Below are positions 54,382-62,569 of a stretch of 64,000 bases of DNA, piece by piece. Every line of letters starts with the position of its first letter. The first letter of the stretch is position 1. The stretch spans positions 62,001 through 126,000 of the forward strand of contig NZ_MBQE01000005.1 in assembly GCF_001696535.1 (NCBI RefSeq). Reading direction: 5' to 3'. This DNA is from Stappia indica (GTDB taxonomy: Bacteria > Pseudomonadota > Alphaproteobacteria > Rhizobiales > Stappiaceae). The position numbers and the translations under genes were made by a program. The notes below the pieces were generated by a model that had not been told where the DNA came from, searched no databases, and worked only from the letters and a program-made list of their open reading frames with translations.

Positions 54382-55839
54382 ATGCTCGACAGGACATCCA
54401 TCACGGCCTTCGGCCATATCATCAACGGCAAGGTCGTCGATCGCGCGGAAAACGGCGGCATCGACGTCGTGGATCCGGCGGACGGCCGGGTCTTCGCCCG
54501 TCTGCCGCGCGGCGGCGCGGCCGAGGTCGACCGGGCGGTCGAAGCGGCGCGTGCCGCATTCGAGGGCGAATGGGGCGCCAAGAGCGCTCTGGAGCGCGGC
54601 CGCATCCTGATGCGCTTTTCCGCGCTGATCCTCGAACATGCCGAGGAGCTGGCCGAGCTGGAGTGTCTCGACACTGGCAAGCCGCTCACCCAGGCGCGCA
54701 ACGACATCACCGCCACGGCCCGCTACTTCGAGTATTACGGCTCGGCCGCCGACAAGCATCACGGCGAAACCATCCCCTATTCCAAGGGCATGACCGTCAT
54801 GGCGCTGCGGGTTCCCCATGGCGTCACCGGCCACATCATCCCGTGGAACTACCCCTCGCAAATCTTCGGCCGCTCGGTCGGCGGCGCGCTGGCGGCCGGC
54901 AATGCCTGCGTGGTCAAGCCGGCGGAGGACGCCTGCCTGACGCCGCTGCGTCTCGCCGAACTGGCGCTCGAGGCCGGCCTCCCGGCCGGTGCGCTCAACA
55001 TCGTCTGCGGCCTCGGCATGGAGGCGGGCGCTGCGCTCGCCGGCCATACGGGCATCAACCACATCTCCTTCACCGGCTCGCCCCAGACGGGCACCGCCGT
55101 GGCGAAGGCTGCGGCGGAAAACCACGTGCCTGTGACGCTGGAACTGGGCGGAAAGTCGCCGCAGGTCCTGTTCGCCGATGCGAATCTCGACGAGGCCCTG
55201 CCGGTCGTCGTCAACGCCATCGTGCAGAACGCCGGCCAGACCTGCGCGGCCGGCAGCCGTGTGCTCATCGAGCGGTCGATCTATCCGGAAGTGATGAAGC
55301 GGCTCGCCGAGCGTTTCGCCGCGCTGAAGGTCGGCCCGGGCATCGACGACCCGGATTGCGGTCCCATCGTCAGCGCCCGCCAGTTGCGCCGGGTCACCGA
55401 GCTCGTCGAGGCGGCGCTTGCCGACGGCGCGCGGGTTGTCGCTCAGGCGCAGAAGAACGCCGATGCCCCGGACGGCGGCTACTACTTCCCGCCGATGCTG
55501 CTGGACGGTGCGGCTCCCGACAGCCGCCTTGCCTGTGACGAGATCTTCGGTCCCGTCCTTGCGGCCTTCCCCTTCGATGACGAGGCCGAGGCGATCCGCC
55601 TTGCGAACGGCACGCCCTACGGGCTCACCGCCTCCGTCTGGACCCAGGATGGCGGCCGGCAGATGCGCTGCGCCCACGCCATCGAGGCGGGCCAGGTGTT
55701 CATCAACAACTACGGCGCCGGCGGCGGCATCGAGCTGCCTTTCGGCGGCATGAAGCGCTCCGGCTACGGCCGCGAGAAGGCGTTCGAGGGCATGGTCAGC
55801 TTCACCACCATCAAGACGGTGGTTCTCAAGCACGGCTGA
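54382..55839 (+). CDS. NAD(P)-dependent aldehyde dehydrogenase
   Basis: A 485-residue ALDH. Catalytic Cys288 (NAGQTCAAGSR) and general base Glu254 (VTLELGGKSPQ) are present with FTGSPQTG and EIFGPVLAAFPF. Similar in plan to betaine or gamma-aminobutyraldehyde dehydrogenases. In the same direction as the tartrate dehydrogenase, it probably oxidises a hydroxyaldehyde such as glycolaldehyde or tartronate semialdehyde (inference). Ends at a strong UUCG terminator. Confidence 0.9.
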   Translation: MLDRTSITAFGHIINGKVVDRAENGGIDVVDPADGRVFARLPRGGAAEVDRAVEAARAAFEGEWGAKSALERGRILMRFSALILEHAEELAELECLDTGKPLTQARNDITATARYFEYYGSAADKHHGETIPYSKGMTVMALRVPHGVTGHIIPWNYPSQIFGRSVGGALAAGNACVVKPAEDACLTPLRLAELALEAGLPAGALNIVCGLGMEAGAALAGHTGINHISFTGSPQTGTAVAKAAAENHVPVTLELGGKSPQVLFADANLDEALPVVVNAIVQNAGQTCAAGSRVLIERSIYPEVMKRLAERFAALKVGPGIDDPDCGPIVSARQLRRVTELVEAALADGARVVAQAQKNADAPDGGYYFPPMLLDGAAPDSRLACDEIFGPVLAAFPFDDEAEAIRLANGTPYGLTASVWTQDGGRQMRCAHAIEAGQVFINNYGAGGGIELPFGGMKRSGYGREKAFEGMVSFTTIKTVVLKHG

Positions 55840-55865
55840 GCCGCGGACATCGCAACGAGATGGTG

Positions 55866-55895
55866 CGGGCGGGACCTTCGGGTTCCGCCCGTTTT
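55866..55895 (+). terminator. UUCG-loop rho-independent terminator
   Basis: An 11-bp stem CGGGCGGGACC / GGTTCCGCCCG closes a TTCG tetraloop and is followed by TTTTCGTTC. It sits 27 bp past the aldehyde dehydrogenase stop and ahead of the convergent GntR gene. Confidence 0.85.
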
Positions 55896-55928
55896 CGTTC
55901 TGCGTCCTGTTCGTCGGGTTGAAAGGGG

Positions 55929-56699
55929 TCAGAAGCCCGGGCGGCTGCTCATCATCCGCGTGCGGGCGTGCTCGATGTGATTGCGCATCGCGCGCTTGGC
56001 CTTGGTCGCCGCGCCCGCCTCGATATGGCGGAAGATTTCCTCGTGCTCGGCCTGCACCGCCTCGGCGCGCACCAGCGGCTGGAACTTCACCAGAAAGCGC
56101 ATCAGGGTCACTGAGCGGGAGACGTCGTATTCCAGCGATTTCAATGTCTTGACGATGCGCGGATTGCAGGTGGCGATGGCCACCGCCTCGTGGAACGCAT
56201 AGTCGTGATAATGCATGATCGCATTGGTATGCATCGCCTCGGAAAACCGGTCGAGAGCCTCGCGCAGACGCTCGATATCCGCCGGACCGCGACGCTTGGC
56301 GGCGAGATAGGCCGCCTGCGGCTCGACGATCAGGCGCAGCTCGATGCCGTTCAGCATGTCGCCGATGCGCTCCAGCGCATCGCGGTCGTCGTCGCCGGTC
56401 GCCCGCTCGCGGCTTGCGCCGAGCGCGTTCTGCACGTAGTTGCCCGAGCCGCGCACCGAGGAGATCAGCCCGTCCTCGCGCAGCTTGTCCAGCGCCTCGC
56501 GCAGCACGGGGCGCGATACGTCGAACTCGCCGGCCAGCACGTTTTCGGAAGGAAGCTTGGTGCCGGCGGTGATCATGCCGGTGACGATGGCGTGGAACAG
56601 GTTCTCGTAGATCCGGTCGGCCAGCCGCTCGGCTTTGCTCTGCTGAAGGTCGGCGAAGGAAAAATCCGCCGACCGCGATGTCGGTGCGGCCTTGTCCAT
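55929..56699 (-). CDS. FCD-type GntR regulator
   Basis: A 256-residue regulator with winged HTH (LPSENVLAGEFDVSRPVLRE, ~49-68) and FCD domain (DYAFHEAVAIATCNPRI, then HEEIFRHIEAG). It is encoded divergently from the TRAP/tetronate operon, 206 bp away, and is its most likely regulator. The ATACCA-bearing 14-mer lies between them. Confidence 0.9.
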   Translation of the reverse strand: MDKAAPTSRSADFSFADLQQSKAERLADRIYENLFHAIVTGMITAGTKLPSENVLAGEFDVSRPVLREALDKLREDGLISSVRGSGNYVQNALGASRERATGDDDRDALERIGDMLNGIELRLIVEPQAAYLAAKRRGPADIERLREALDRFSEAMHTNAIMHYHDYAFHEAVAIATCNPRIVKTLKSLEYDVSRSVTLMRFLVKFQPLVRAEAVQAEHEEIFRHIEAGAATKAKRAMRNHIEHARTRMMSSRPGF

Positions 56700-56803
56700 G
56701 TCTCGACTTATTGGTCAAACCTGCCGCCCGGTCAACATCGGCAGCTTTCCGAAGCGCGATTGCACGAATTGCGAGGTTGCGGTCTTCCTGCTCAATCGAG
56801 TGA

Positions 56804-56817
56804 TCATCATACCAGTT
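56804..56817. promoter_or_regulatory. TCATCATACCAGTT motif, copy 2
   Basis: Identical to the 14-mer at 51437-51450. It stands ~90 bp before the TRAP binding-protein gene in the promoter divergent from the GntR gene; AGTTGTAAA (56825-56833) and TTGACT follow directly. Confidence 0.55.
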
Positions 56818-56905
56818 ACAGTTAAGTTGTAAAACGTGTTGACTGGATGGGCGATCGCCTCCAAACTCCGCCCCCGGTGCAGGAGACACCAGGGAGGATA
56901 TCGCT

Positions 56906-57889
56906 ATGTTTCGTTTCCGCAGTTTGACAGTTGTGTCCGCCGTCGCCCTTTCGGTTGCGATGAGCGGCAGCGCATTCGCGCAGACCGTTCTCAATTTCGC
57001 GCATTCCACGGCGCAGAATTCCCACTACAGCATGGGCGTCCAGGCCTTCGGCAAGAAGCTCTCCGAGCTCAGCAACGGCAAGTTCGAGATCCGTGAGCAG
57101 GCCGCCGGCGCGCTCGGCGGCGAGCGCGACGTGATCGAGGGTCTGCAGATCGGCTCGGTCGAGCTGACCGTGTCCTCGACCGGCCCGCTCGGCAACTTCG
57201 TTCCCGAGGCGCTGGTTCTCGACCTGCCGTTCCTGTTCAAGGACTATGCGTCCGCGCGCAGCATCCTCGATGGCGAAATCGGACAGGAGCTGCTCGACAA
57301 GGTCAGCGAGAACAATCTCGTCGCCCTCGCCTGGACCGAGAACGGCTTCCGCCATGTCACCAACTCCAGCCGTCCGATCAACACTCCGGCCGACCTCGAA
57401 GGCCTGAAGATCCGCACCATGGAGAACCCGGTGCACATGGAAGCCTTCCGTGCCGCCGGCGCTTCGCCGACGCCGATGGCCTTCCCGGAGGTTTTCGCCG
57501 CGCTCCAGCAGAACGTCATCGACGGCCAGGAGAACCCGATCCCGGTGATCACCGCCTCGAAGTTCTGGGAAGTGCAGAGCAACCTGACCCTGACCGGCCA
57601 CGTCTACTCTCCGGCCATCATTCTCGCTTCACCGAGCCTGTGGGACGGCCTCTCCGACGAGGAGAAGGGCTGGTTCCGCGAGGCTGCCAAGGTTGCCGTC
57701 GAGGCGACCCGCGCCAAGGTCGAGTCGGATGAGGCCAACGGCGTCGAGCTGCTGCGCAAGAACGGCATGAACGTCGTTGAGAATGTCGACAAGGCTGCCT
57801 TCCAGAAGGCCGTCGCCCCCGCCTATGACACCTTCAAGGCGAAGTACGGCGACGAAATGCTGAAGCGCATCCAGGCCGCCCAGCAGTAA
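56906..57889 (+). CDS. dctP: TRAP transporter solute-binding protein (DctP)
   Basis: A 327-residue DctP-family periplasmic binding protein with a Sec signal ending SGSAFA (~25). The conserved GLKIRTMENPVHMEAF segment holds the carboxylate-binding Arg. Ligand is an organic acid; from the operon, D-erythronate/L-threonate or D-apionate fit. GGGAGG before the ATG. Followed by a hairpin before dctQ. Confidence 0.92.
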   Translation: MFRFRSLTVVSAVALSVAMSGSAFAQTVLNFAHSTAQNSHYSMGVQAFGKKLSELSNGKFEIREQAAGALGGERDVIEGLQIGSVELTVSSTGPLGNFVPEALVLDLPFLFKDYASARSILDGEIGQELLDKVSENNLVALAWTENGFRHVTNSSRPINTPADLEGLKIRTMENPVHMEAFRAAGASPTPMAFPEVFAALQQNVIDGQENPIPVITASKFWEVQSNLTLTGHVYSPAIILASPSLWDGLSDEEKGWFREAAKVAVEATRAKVESDEANGVELLRKNGMNVVENVDKAAFQKAVAPAYDTFKAKYGDEMLKRIQAAQQ

Positions 57890-57918
57890 GGCTCTCCCGG
57901 GCCTCGCCCTCCGAAGTC

Positions 57919-57946
57919 CCGGGGTGGCCGTACGCGGCCGCCCCGG
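57919..57946 (+). repeat. Hairpin between dctP and dctQ
   Basis: Twelve-bp stem CCGGGGTGGCCG / CGGCCGCCCCGG (one G-T pair), 4-nt loop. Position fits protection of the abundant binding-protein transcript. Confidence 0.6.
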
Positions 57947-57959
57947 CAGGAGTTCGATC

Positions 57960-58478
57960 ATGCAATGGTTCTTCGCCGCCGAGCGCCGGGTCACCCGTGT
58001 CGCTCTCGAGCTGTCCATCGTCGCGCTGGCGGTGATCGTCGCTCTCACCTTTTATCAGGTCGTGACACGCTTCGTGTTCGGGCATCCTTCCGCCTGGTCG
58101 GAAGTGGCAGCCCGTTCGGCGATGATGTGGATGGTCTTTCTCGGCCTTGCCGCCGCGTTCCGCCAGGGCGCGATGATCGCGGTCGACTTCCTGATCGATG
58201 TCGGGCCCAAGCCGCTGCGGCAGGTCCTGACCATCGTCATCGCCATCGCCTCGCTGACGTTCCTCGCCATGCTGATCTGGTACGGCACCGCCATGGCGCT
58301 GCGCGTGCAGCGGCAGAACCTTGCCGGCCTTGAGATCAGCATCGCCTGGGTCTATGCGGCCCTGCCGGCCGGTGCCCTGCTGGCCGTTCCCGGCGTGATC
58401 GCCCGGACCATCGTCAGCTTCACCGGCCAGGACGATGTGCGCTCCGACGACCTGAAGGATGTGGAGGGCCAGGTATGA
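57960..58478 (+). CDS. dctQ: TRAP transporter small permease (DctQ)
   Basis: A 172-residue, four-helix membrane protein (VVTRFVFGHPSAWSEVAARS with the DctQ signature, then LGLAAAFRQGAMIAVDFL). It is the small subunit of the TRAP membrane unit. ATG 57960 has CAGGAG upstream; overlaps dctM by 4 bp. Confidence 0.9.
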   Translation: MQWFFAAERRVTRVALELSIVALAVIVALTFYQVVTRFVFGHPSAWSEVAARSAMMWMVFLGLAAAFRQGAMIAVDFLIDVGPKPLRQVLTIVIAIASLTFLAMLIWYGTAMALRVQRQNLAGLEISIAWVYAALPAGALLAVPGVIARTIVSFTGQDDVRSDDLKDVEGQV

Positions 58479-59752
58479 ATGCGGCTCTGGCCTTTTCGCT
58501 GCTGATTCTCTTTGCCGCCGCCGTTCCCATCGGCGTGTCGCTGGTGCTGGCCAGCGCCTTCGGCATCCAGTTCTTCTCGACGGTGCCGCTGCTGCTTGCC
58601 GTGCAGCGCATCTTCGCCAGCCTCGACTCCTTCCCGCTGCTCGCCGTCCCGCTGTTCATCCTGTCGGGCAACCTGATGGCGGCCGCCGGCATATCCGAGC
58701 GCCTGGTGGAGCTGGCCAAGTCGATGGTCGGCGGCATCCAGGGCGGACTTGCCTGCACCTGCGTCGTCACCTGCATGATCTTCGCCTCGGTCTCCGGCTC
58801 CTCGGTAGCCACGACCTTCGCGATCGGCGTCATTCTCATTCCGGCGATGGTGCGCCACGGCTATCCGGTCGGCACCGCTGCCGCCATCCAGGCCTCCTCG
58901 GCCGAGCTCGGCGTGCTGATCCCGCCGTCGATCCCGCTCATCCTCTATGGCGTTGCGACGGAAACCTCCATCGGCCAGCTGTTCCTGGCCGGCATCGGCC
59001 CGGGCATCCTGGTTGCGGCGGCTCTCTTCATCTATCTGATCATCCTGTGCCGCGTGAAGGGCTACGGAAAGATGGATGGCGAGGGGCGCAAGCCCTTCAT
59101 CGAGGCCGTGGTGCATGCGCTCTGGGCGCTGCTCATGCCGGTTATCGTGCTTGGCGGAATCTACGGCGGCATCTTCACGCCGACCGAGGCGTCCTCCATC
59201 GCGGTGGTCTATGCGCTGTTCGTCGGCCTCTTCGTCTATCGCTCGCTGACATTCGCCAAGATCTACACGGCGCTGCGCACCTCGGCGATCTCCAGCACGG
59301 TGATCATGATCATCATCGCCGGCGCCGGCCTATTCTCGTTTCTCGTCACCCGCTCGGGCCTGCCGGCGATCATCGCGGAATGGGTGCAGCAGGTGTTCAC
59401 CGACCGCATCAGCTTCCTGATGGCGGTGAACGTCTTCCTCTTCATCGTCGGCATGTTCGTCGAGACCTCGGCGGCCATCCTGGTGCTCGCGCCGCTCCTG
59501 GCGCCGATCGCCATCGCCTATGGCGTCGATCCGGTGCATTTCGGCCTGATCATCGTGGTCAACCTGGCGCTCGGCATGTTCACGCCGCCGGTCGGCGTCA
59601 ACCTCTTCGCCGCCTGCGCGGTGGCGAAGATATCCATCCAGAAGATTATCCCGGCCCTGGTGCCGATGGTTCTGGTGGTGATGGGCTGCGTGCTGCTGGT
59701 GACCTACGTGCCGTTCATCTCGCTCGGCCTCGTCGAGCTGTTCTACAGGTAG
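58475..59752 (+). CDS. dctM: TRAP transporter large permease (DctM)
   Basis: A 425-residue, ~12-helix DctM permease with the usual VPLFILSGNLMAAAGISERL, ASSAELGVLIPPSIPLILYG and FTPPVGVNLFAACAV segments. Sodium-coupled channel of the TRAP system. Confidence 0.94.
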   Translation: MNAALAFSLLILFAAAVPIGVSLVLASAFGIQFFSTVPLLLAVQRIFASLDSFPLLAVPLFILSGNLMAAAGISERLVELAKSMVGGIQGGLACTCVVTCMIFASVSGSSVATTFAIGVILIPAMVRHGYPVGTAAAIQASSAELGVLIPPSIPLILYGVATETSIGQLFLAGIGPGILVAAALFIYLIILCRVKGYGKMDGEGRKPFIEAVVHALWALLMPVIVLGGIYGGIFTPTEASSIAVVYALFVGLFVYRSLTFAKIYTALRTSAISSTVIMIIIAGAGLFSFLVTRSGLPAIIAEWVQQVFTDRISFLMAVNVFLFIVGMFVETSAAILVLAPLLAPIAIAYGVDPVHFGLIIVVNLALGMFTPPVGVNLFAACAVAKISIQKIIPALVPMVLVVMGCVLLVTYVPFISLGLVELFYR

Positions 59753-59783
59753 CGATGGCGCTGCCTTTTTTCGGGAGACTGCA

Positions 59784-60533
59784 ATGAAACTGAAGGACAA
59801 GGTGGCAATCGTCACCGGCGCTGGCGGCGGCTATGGCGAGGGCATTGCCCATTACTTCGCCGAGCAGGGTGCCAAGGTCGTCGTCGCCGACATTCGCGGC
59901 GATGCGGCGGAGAAGGTCGCCGGCGACATCGGCGCGTCCGCCGTGGCCTGCACGGCCGATGTCACCAGCAGCGAGTCCACCAAGGCGATGGTGCAGACCG
60001 CGCTCGACGCGTTCGGCAAGCTCGACATCCTCATCAACAATGCCGGCACCACCCACAAGAACCAGTCGATGCTGCTCGTCGACGAGGCGACGTTCGACAA
60101 GGTCTATGCGGTCAACGTCAAGTCGATCTACCACGCGGCGATCCATGCGGTGCCGGTTCTGGAGAAGAACGGCGGCGGCGTCATCATCAACATCGCCTCG
60201 ACCGCCGGCGTGCGCCCGCGTCCGGGCCTGACCTGGTACAACGGCTCCAAGGGCGCGGCGATCGCCATCACCCGCTCGATGGCCGTGGAGCTCGCCGACC
60301 GCAAGATCCGCGTGTGCGGCATCAACCCGGTGATGGGCGAGACCGGCCTGACCGGCCAGTTCCTGCCGGGCGACGACACGCCGGAGACCCGCGCGAAGAT
60401 CATCGCCGGCATCCCGCTCGGCCGTATGTCGCGTCCGCTCGACATTGCCAAGGCCTGCGGCTTCCTCGCCTCCGACGAGGCCGAGTTCGTGACCGGCGTG
60501 CTGCTGGAAGTCGACGGCGGCCGCTGCATCTAA
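59784..60533 (+). CDS. SDR-family oxidoreductase
   Basis: A 249-residue classical SDR: TGAGGGYGEG (11-20), NNAG (85-88), catalytic Ser139, Tyr152, Lys156. Placed in the tetronate operon between TRAP and denD genes, it may oxidise a further acid-sugar substrate or epimer. GGAG stands before the ATG. The hairpin ATCCGGCGCC/GGCGCCGGAT follows. Confidence 0.88.
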   Translation: MKLKDKVAIVTGAGGGYGEGIAHYFAEQGAKVVVADIRGDAAEKVAGDIGASAVACTADVTSSESTKAMVQTALDAFGKLDILINNAGTTHKNQSMLLVDEATFDKVYAVNVKSIYHAAIHAVPVLEKNGGGVIINIASTAGVRPRPGLTWYNGSKGAAIAITRSMAVELADRKIRVCGINPVMGETGLTGQFLPGDDTPETRAKIIAGIPLGRMSRPLDIAKACGFLASDEAEFVTGVLLEVDGGRCI

Positions 60534-60549
60534 GGCTCCCAAGAAAGAC

Positions 60550-60585
60550 ATCCGGCGCCCGCCCCTTCCGGGTGCGGCGCCGGAT
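60550..60585 (+). repeat. Intercistronic hairpin
   Basis: Perfect 10-bp arms ATCCGGCGCC / GGCGCCGGAT with a 16-nt loop that can pair further; no T-run. Between the SDR and denD genes. Confidence 0.55.
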
Positions 60586-60624
60586 ATCGCGCCCGGCCCA
60601 GCCGCCCGCAAGGAGAGAGTGACA

Positions 60625-61608
60625 ATGACGACCTGCCTCATCATCGGTGGCGGCGGCATGCTCGGCCAGGGGCTGGCCGGGGCGCTGACCGCGCGGGGAA
60701 CCCTCGCCGGTGCCGCGCTTTCGCACCTGACCCTTTTCGATGTCGTCCCGGCCCGCGCGCCGGAGGGCGGCATTCCCGTCTCGGTCGAGACCGGCGACCT
60801 GTGCGCGCCCGGCGAGGCGGAGCGGCTCGTCTCCTCCCGCCCCGACGTCATCTATCACCTTGCCGCGATCGTCTCCGGCGAGGCGGAGCGCGACTTCGAG
60901 AAGGGCTACCGGATCAACCTCGACGGCACCCGCAACCTGTTCGAGGCGATCCGCGCCGAGCACGGGCGCTCGGGCTACTGCCCCCGTGTCGTGTTCACCT
61001 CGTCGCTGGCGGTGTTCGGCATTCCGCTGCCCGATGTCATCGGCGACGACTACGTGGTCACGCCGCTGTCGAGCTACGGCACCCAGAAGGCCATCGGCGA
61101 GCTGCTGCTGACCGACTACAGCCGCCGCGGCTTCTTCGACGGTATCGGCCTGCGCCTGCCGACCATCGTCATCCGGCCGGGCAAGCCCAATGCGGCGGCC
61201 TCCGGCTTCTTCTCCTCCATCCTGCGCGAGCCGCTTGCCGGCAAGGAAGCCGTGCTGCCGGTCGGCACCGACGTGCGCCACTGGCTGGCCAGCCCGCGCG
61301 CGGCCGTCGGCTATCTCGTCCATGCCGGCGATCTGGACACCGCCGCGATGGGCGGGCGTCGCAACATCACCCTGCCCGGCGTCTCCGTGACCGTCGGCGA
61401 GCAGATCGAGGCGCTGCGCAAGGTGGCGGGCGACGAGGCGGTCGCCTTGATCCGCCACCAGCCCGATCCTGCCGTCGAGGCGATCATCTCGACCTGGCCG
61501 AAGGCATTCGACACGCGCCGCGCGCTCGATCTCGGCTTTGCCGGCGATGCCTCCATCGACGCGATCATCACCGCCTATCTCGAGGATCACGCGGGAGCCG
61601 CATCATGA
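60625..61608 (+). CDS. denD: D-erythronate dehydrogenase
   Basis: A 327-residue extended SDR (NAD-dependent epimerase/dehydratase fold). Glycine motif IIGGGGMLGQGL (6-17), Tyr151/Lys155 in SSYGTQKAIGEL, and TSSLAVFG. Matches DenD, which oxidises D-erythronate at C2 with NAD. Context with ltnD-otnK-otnC supports this. ATG 60625 (AGGAG 9 bp upstream) is preferred over the GTG at 60619. Overlaps ltnD by 4 bp. Confidence 0.88.
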   Translation: MTTCLIIGGGGMLGQGLAGALTARGTLAGAALSHLTLFDVVPARAPEGGIPVSVETGDLCAPGEAERLVSSRPDVIYHLAAIVSGEAERDFEKGYRINLDGTRNLFEAIRAEHGRSGYCPRVVFTSSLAVFGIPLPDVIGDDYVVTPLSSYGTQKAIGELLLTDYSRRGFFDGIGLRLPTIVIRPGKPNAAASGFFSSILREPLAGKEAVLPVGTDVRHWLASPRAAVGYLVHAGDLDTAAMGGRRNITLPGVSVTVGEQIEALRKVAGDEAVALIRHQPDPAVEAIISTWPKAFDTRRALDLGFAGDASIDAIITAYLEDHAGAAS

Positions 61609-62567
61609 CCACTGCCCCCGGTCCGCTCGTCGTCATCGGCCTGGGCGCCATGGGGCTCGGCATGGCGCGCTCGCTGCTGCGCGCCGGCCTCGATGTCACC
61701 GGCATCGACCGGGAGCAGGCGGCCATGGCTGCCTTCGAGGCGGATGGCGGGCGCATTGCCTCCGATCGTGCCGCGCGCGATGCTGCCCTTCGCAAGGCCT
61801 CGGCCGTCGTGCTCGTCGTCGTCAACGCGGCCCAGACCGAGGCCGTGCTTTTCGGCGAGGACGGGATCGCGCCGCATCTTGCCCCCGGTACCGTGGTCGT
61901 CTCCTGCGCCACGTTCGCCCCCGAACATGCCGTGCGTTTCGAGGCGAAGCTTGCCGAAACAGGCCTGCTCTATCTCGACGCGCCGATCTCCGGCGGCGCG
62001 GTCCGTGCCGCCGAGGGACGCCTGTCGATCATGGCCTCCGGCACGGCGGATGCCTTCGCTGCCGCCCGGTCCGCACTCGATGCGATGGCCGAGACGGTGT
62101 TCGAGCTCGGCGACCGCGCCGGTCCCGGCTCGGCCATGAAGGTGGTCAACCAGCTGCTTGCCGGCGTCCACATTGCCGCCACCGCCGAGGCGCTGACCTT
62201 CGGCGTCGGCCAGGGCATCGAGGTGGCGCGCATGGTGGAGGTGATCTCCCGCTGCGCCGGCTCGTCCTGGATGTTCGAGAACCGCGGCCCCTTCATCGCC
62301 GACGGCGACTATCGTCCGCATTCGGCAGTCGATATCTTCGTCAAGGACCTCGGCATCGTCGCCGAGGCGGCCTCCGCCGGCGGGCTCTCCGTTCCGCTGA
62401 CGGAAACGGCGCTCGCCCGCTTCCGGTCCGCTCATGACGCGGGTCTTGGCCGCGAGGGCGACGTGGCGGTCGCCAAGATCTACGCCCGCGAGGGCAACAT
62501 CGCCCTGCCGGGCGTTCCGGCACCGGGCGCGGACGTTTTGGGCGGGACTTCCAGCGACAAGGATTGA
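61605..62567 (+). CDS. ltnD: L-threonate dehydrogenase
   Basis: A 320-residue beta-hydroxyacid dehydrogenase. NAD motif VIGLGAMGLGMA (10-21), substrate motif DAPISGGAVRAAEG and catalytic Lys179 (GSAMKVVNQLLAG). In tetronate operons this family member is LtnD, which oxidises L-threonate (or related four-carbon acid) to 2-oxo-tetronate. Translationally coupled to denD (ATGA); meets otnK at 3-bp spacing. Confidence 0.88.
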   Translation: MTTAPGPLVVIGLGAMGLGMARSLLRAGLDVTGIDREQAAMAAFEADGGRIASDRAARDAALRKASAVVLVVVNAAQTEAVLFGEDGIAPHLAPGTVVVSCATFAPEHAVRFEAKLAETGLLYLDAPISGGAVRAAEGRLSIMASGTADAFAAARSALDAMAETVFELGDRAGPGSAMKVVNQLLAGVHIAATAEALTFGVGQGIEVARMVEVISRCAGSSWMFENRGPFIADGDYRPHSAVDIFVKDLGIVAEAASAGGLSVPLTETALARFRSAHDAGLGREGDVAVAKIYAREGNIALPGVPAPGADVLGGTSSDKD

Positions 62568-62569
62568 CC

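Noticed and set aside
53926-57009. 1,027-codon open frame on the minus strand
   Set aside because: It covers the antisense of the dehydrogenase and ALDH genes and part of the GntR gene in another frame. No conserved domain is visible in it.
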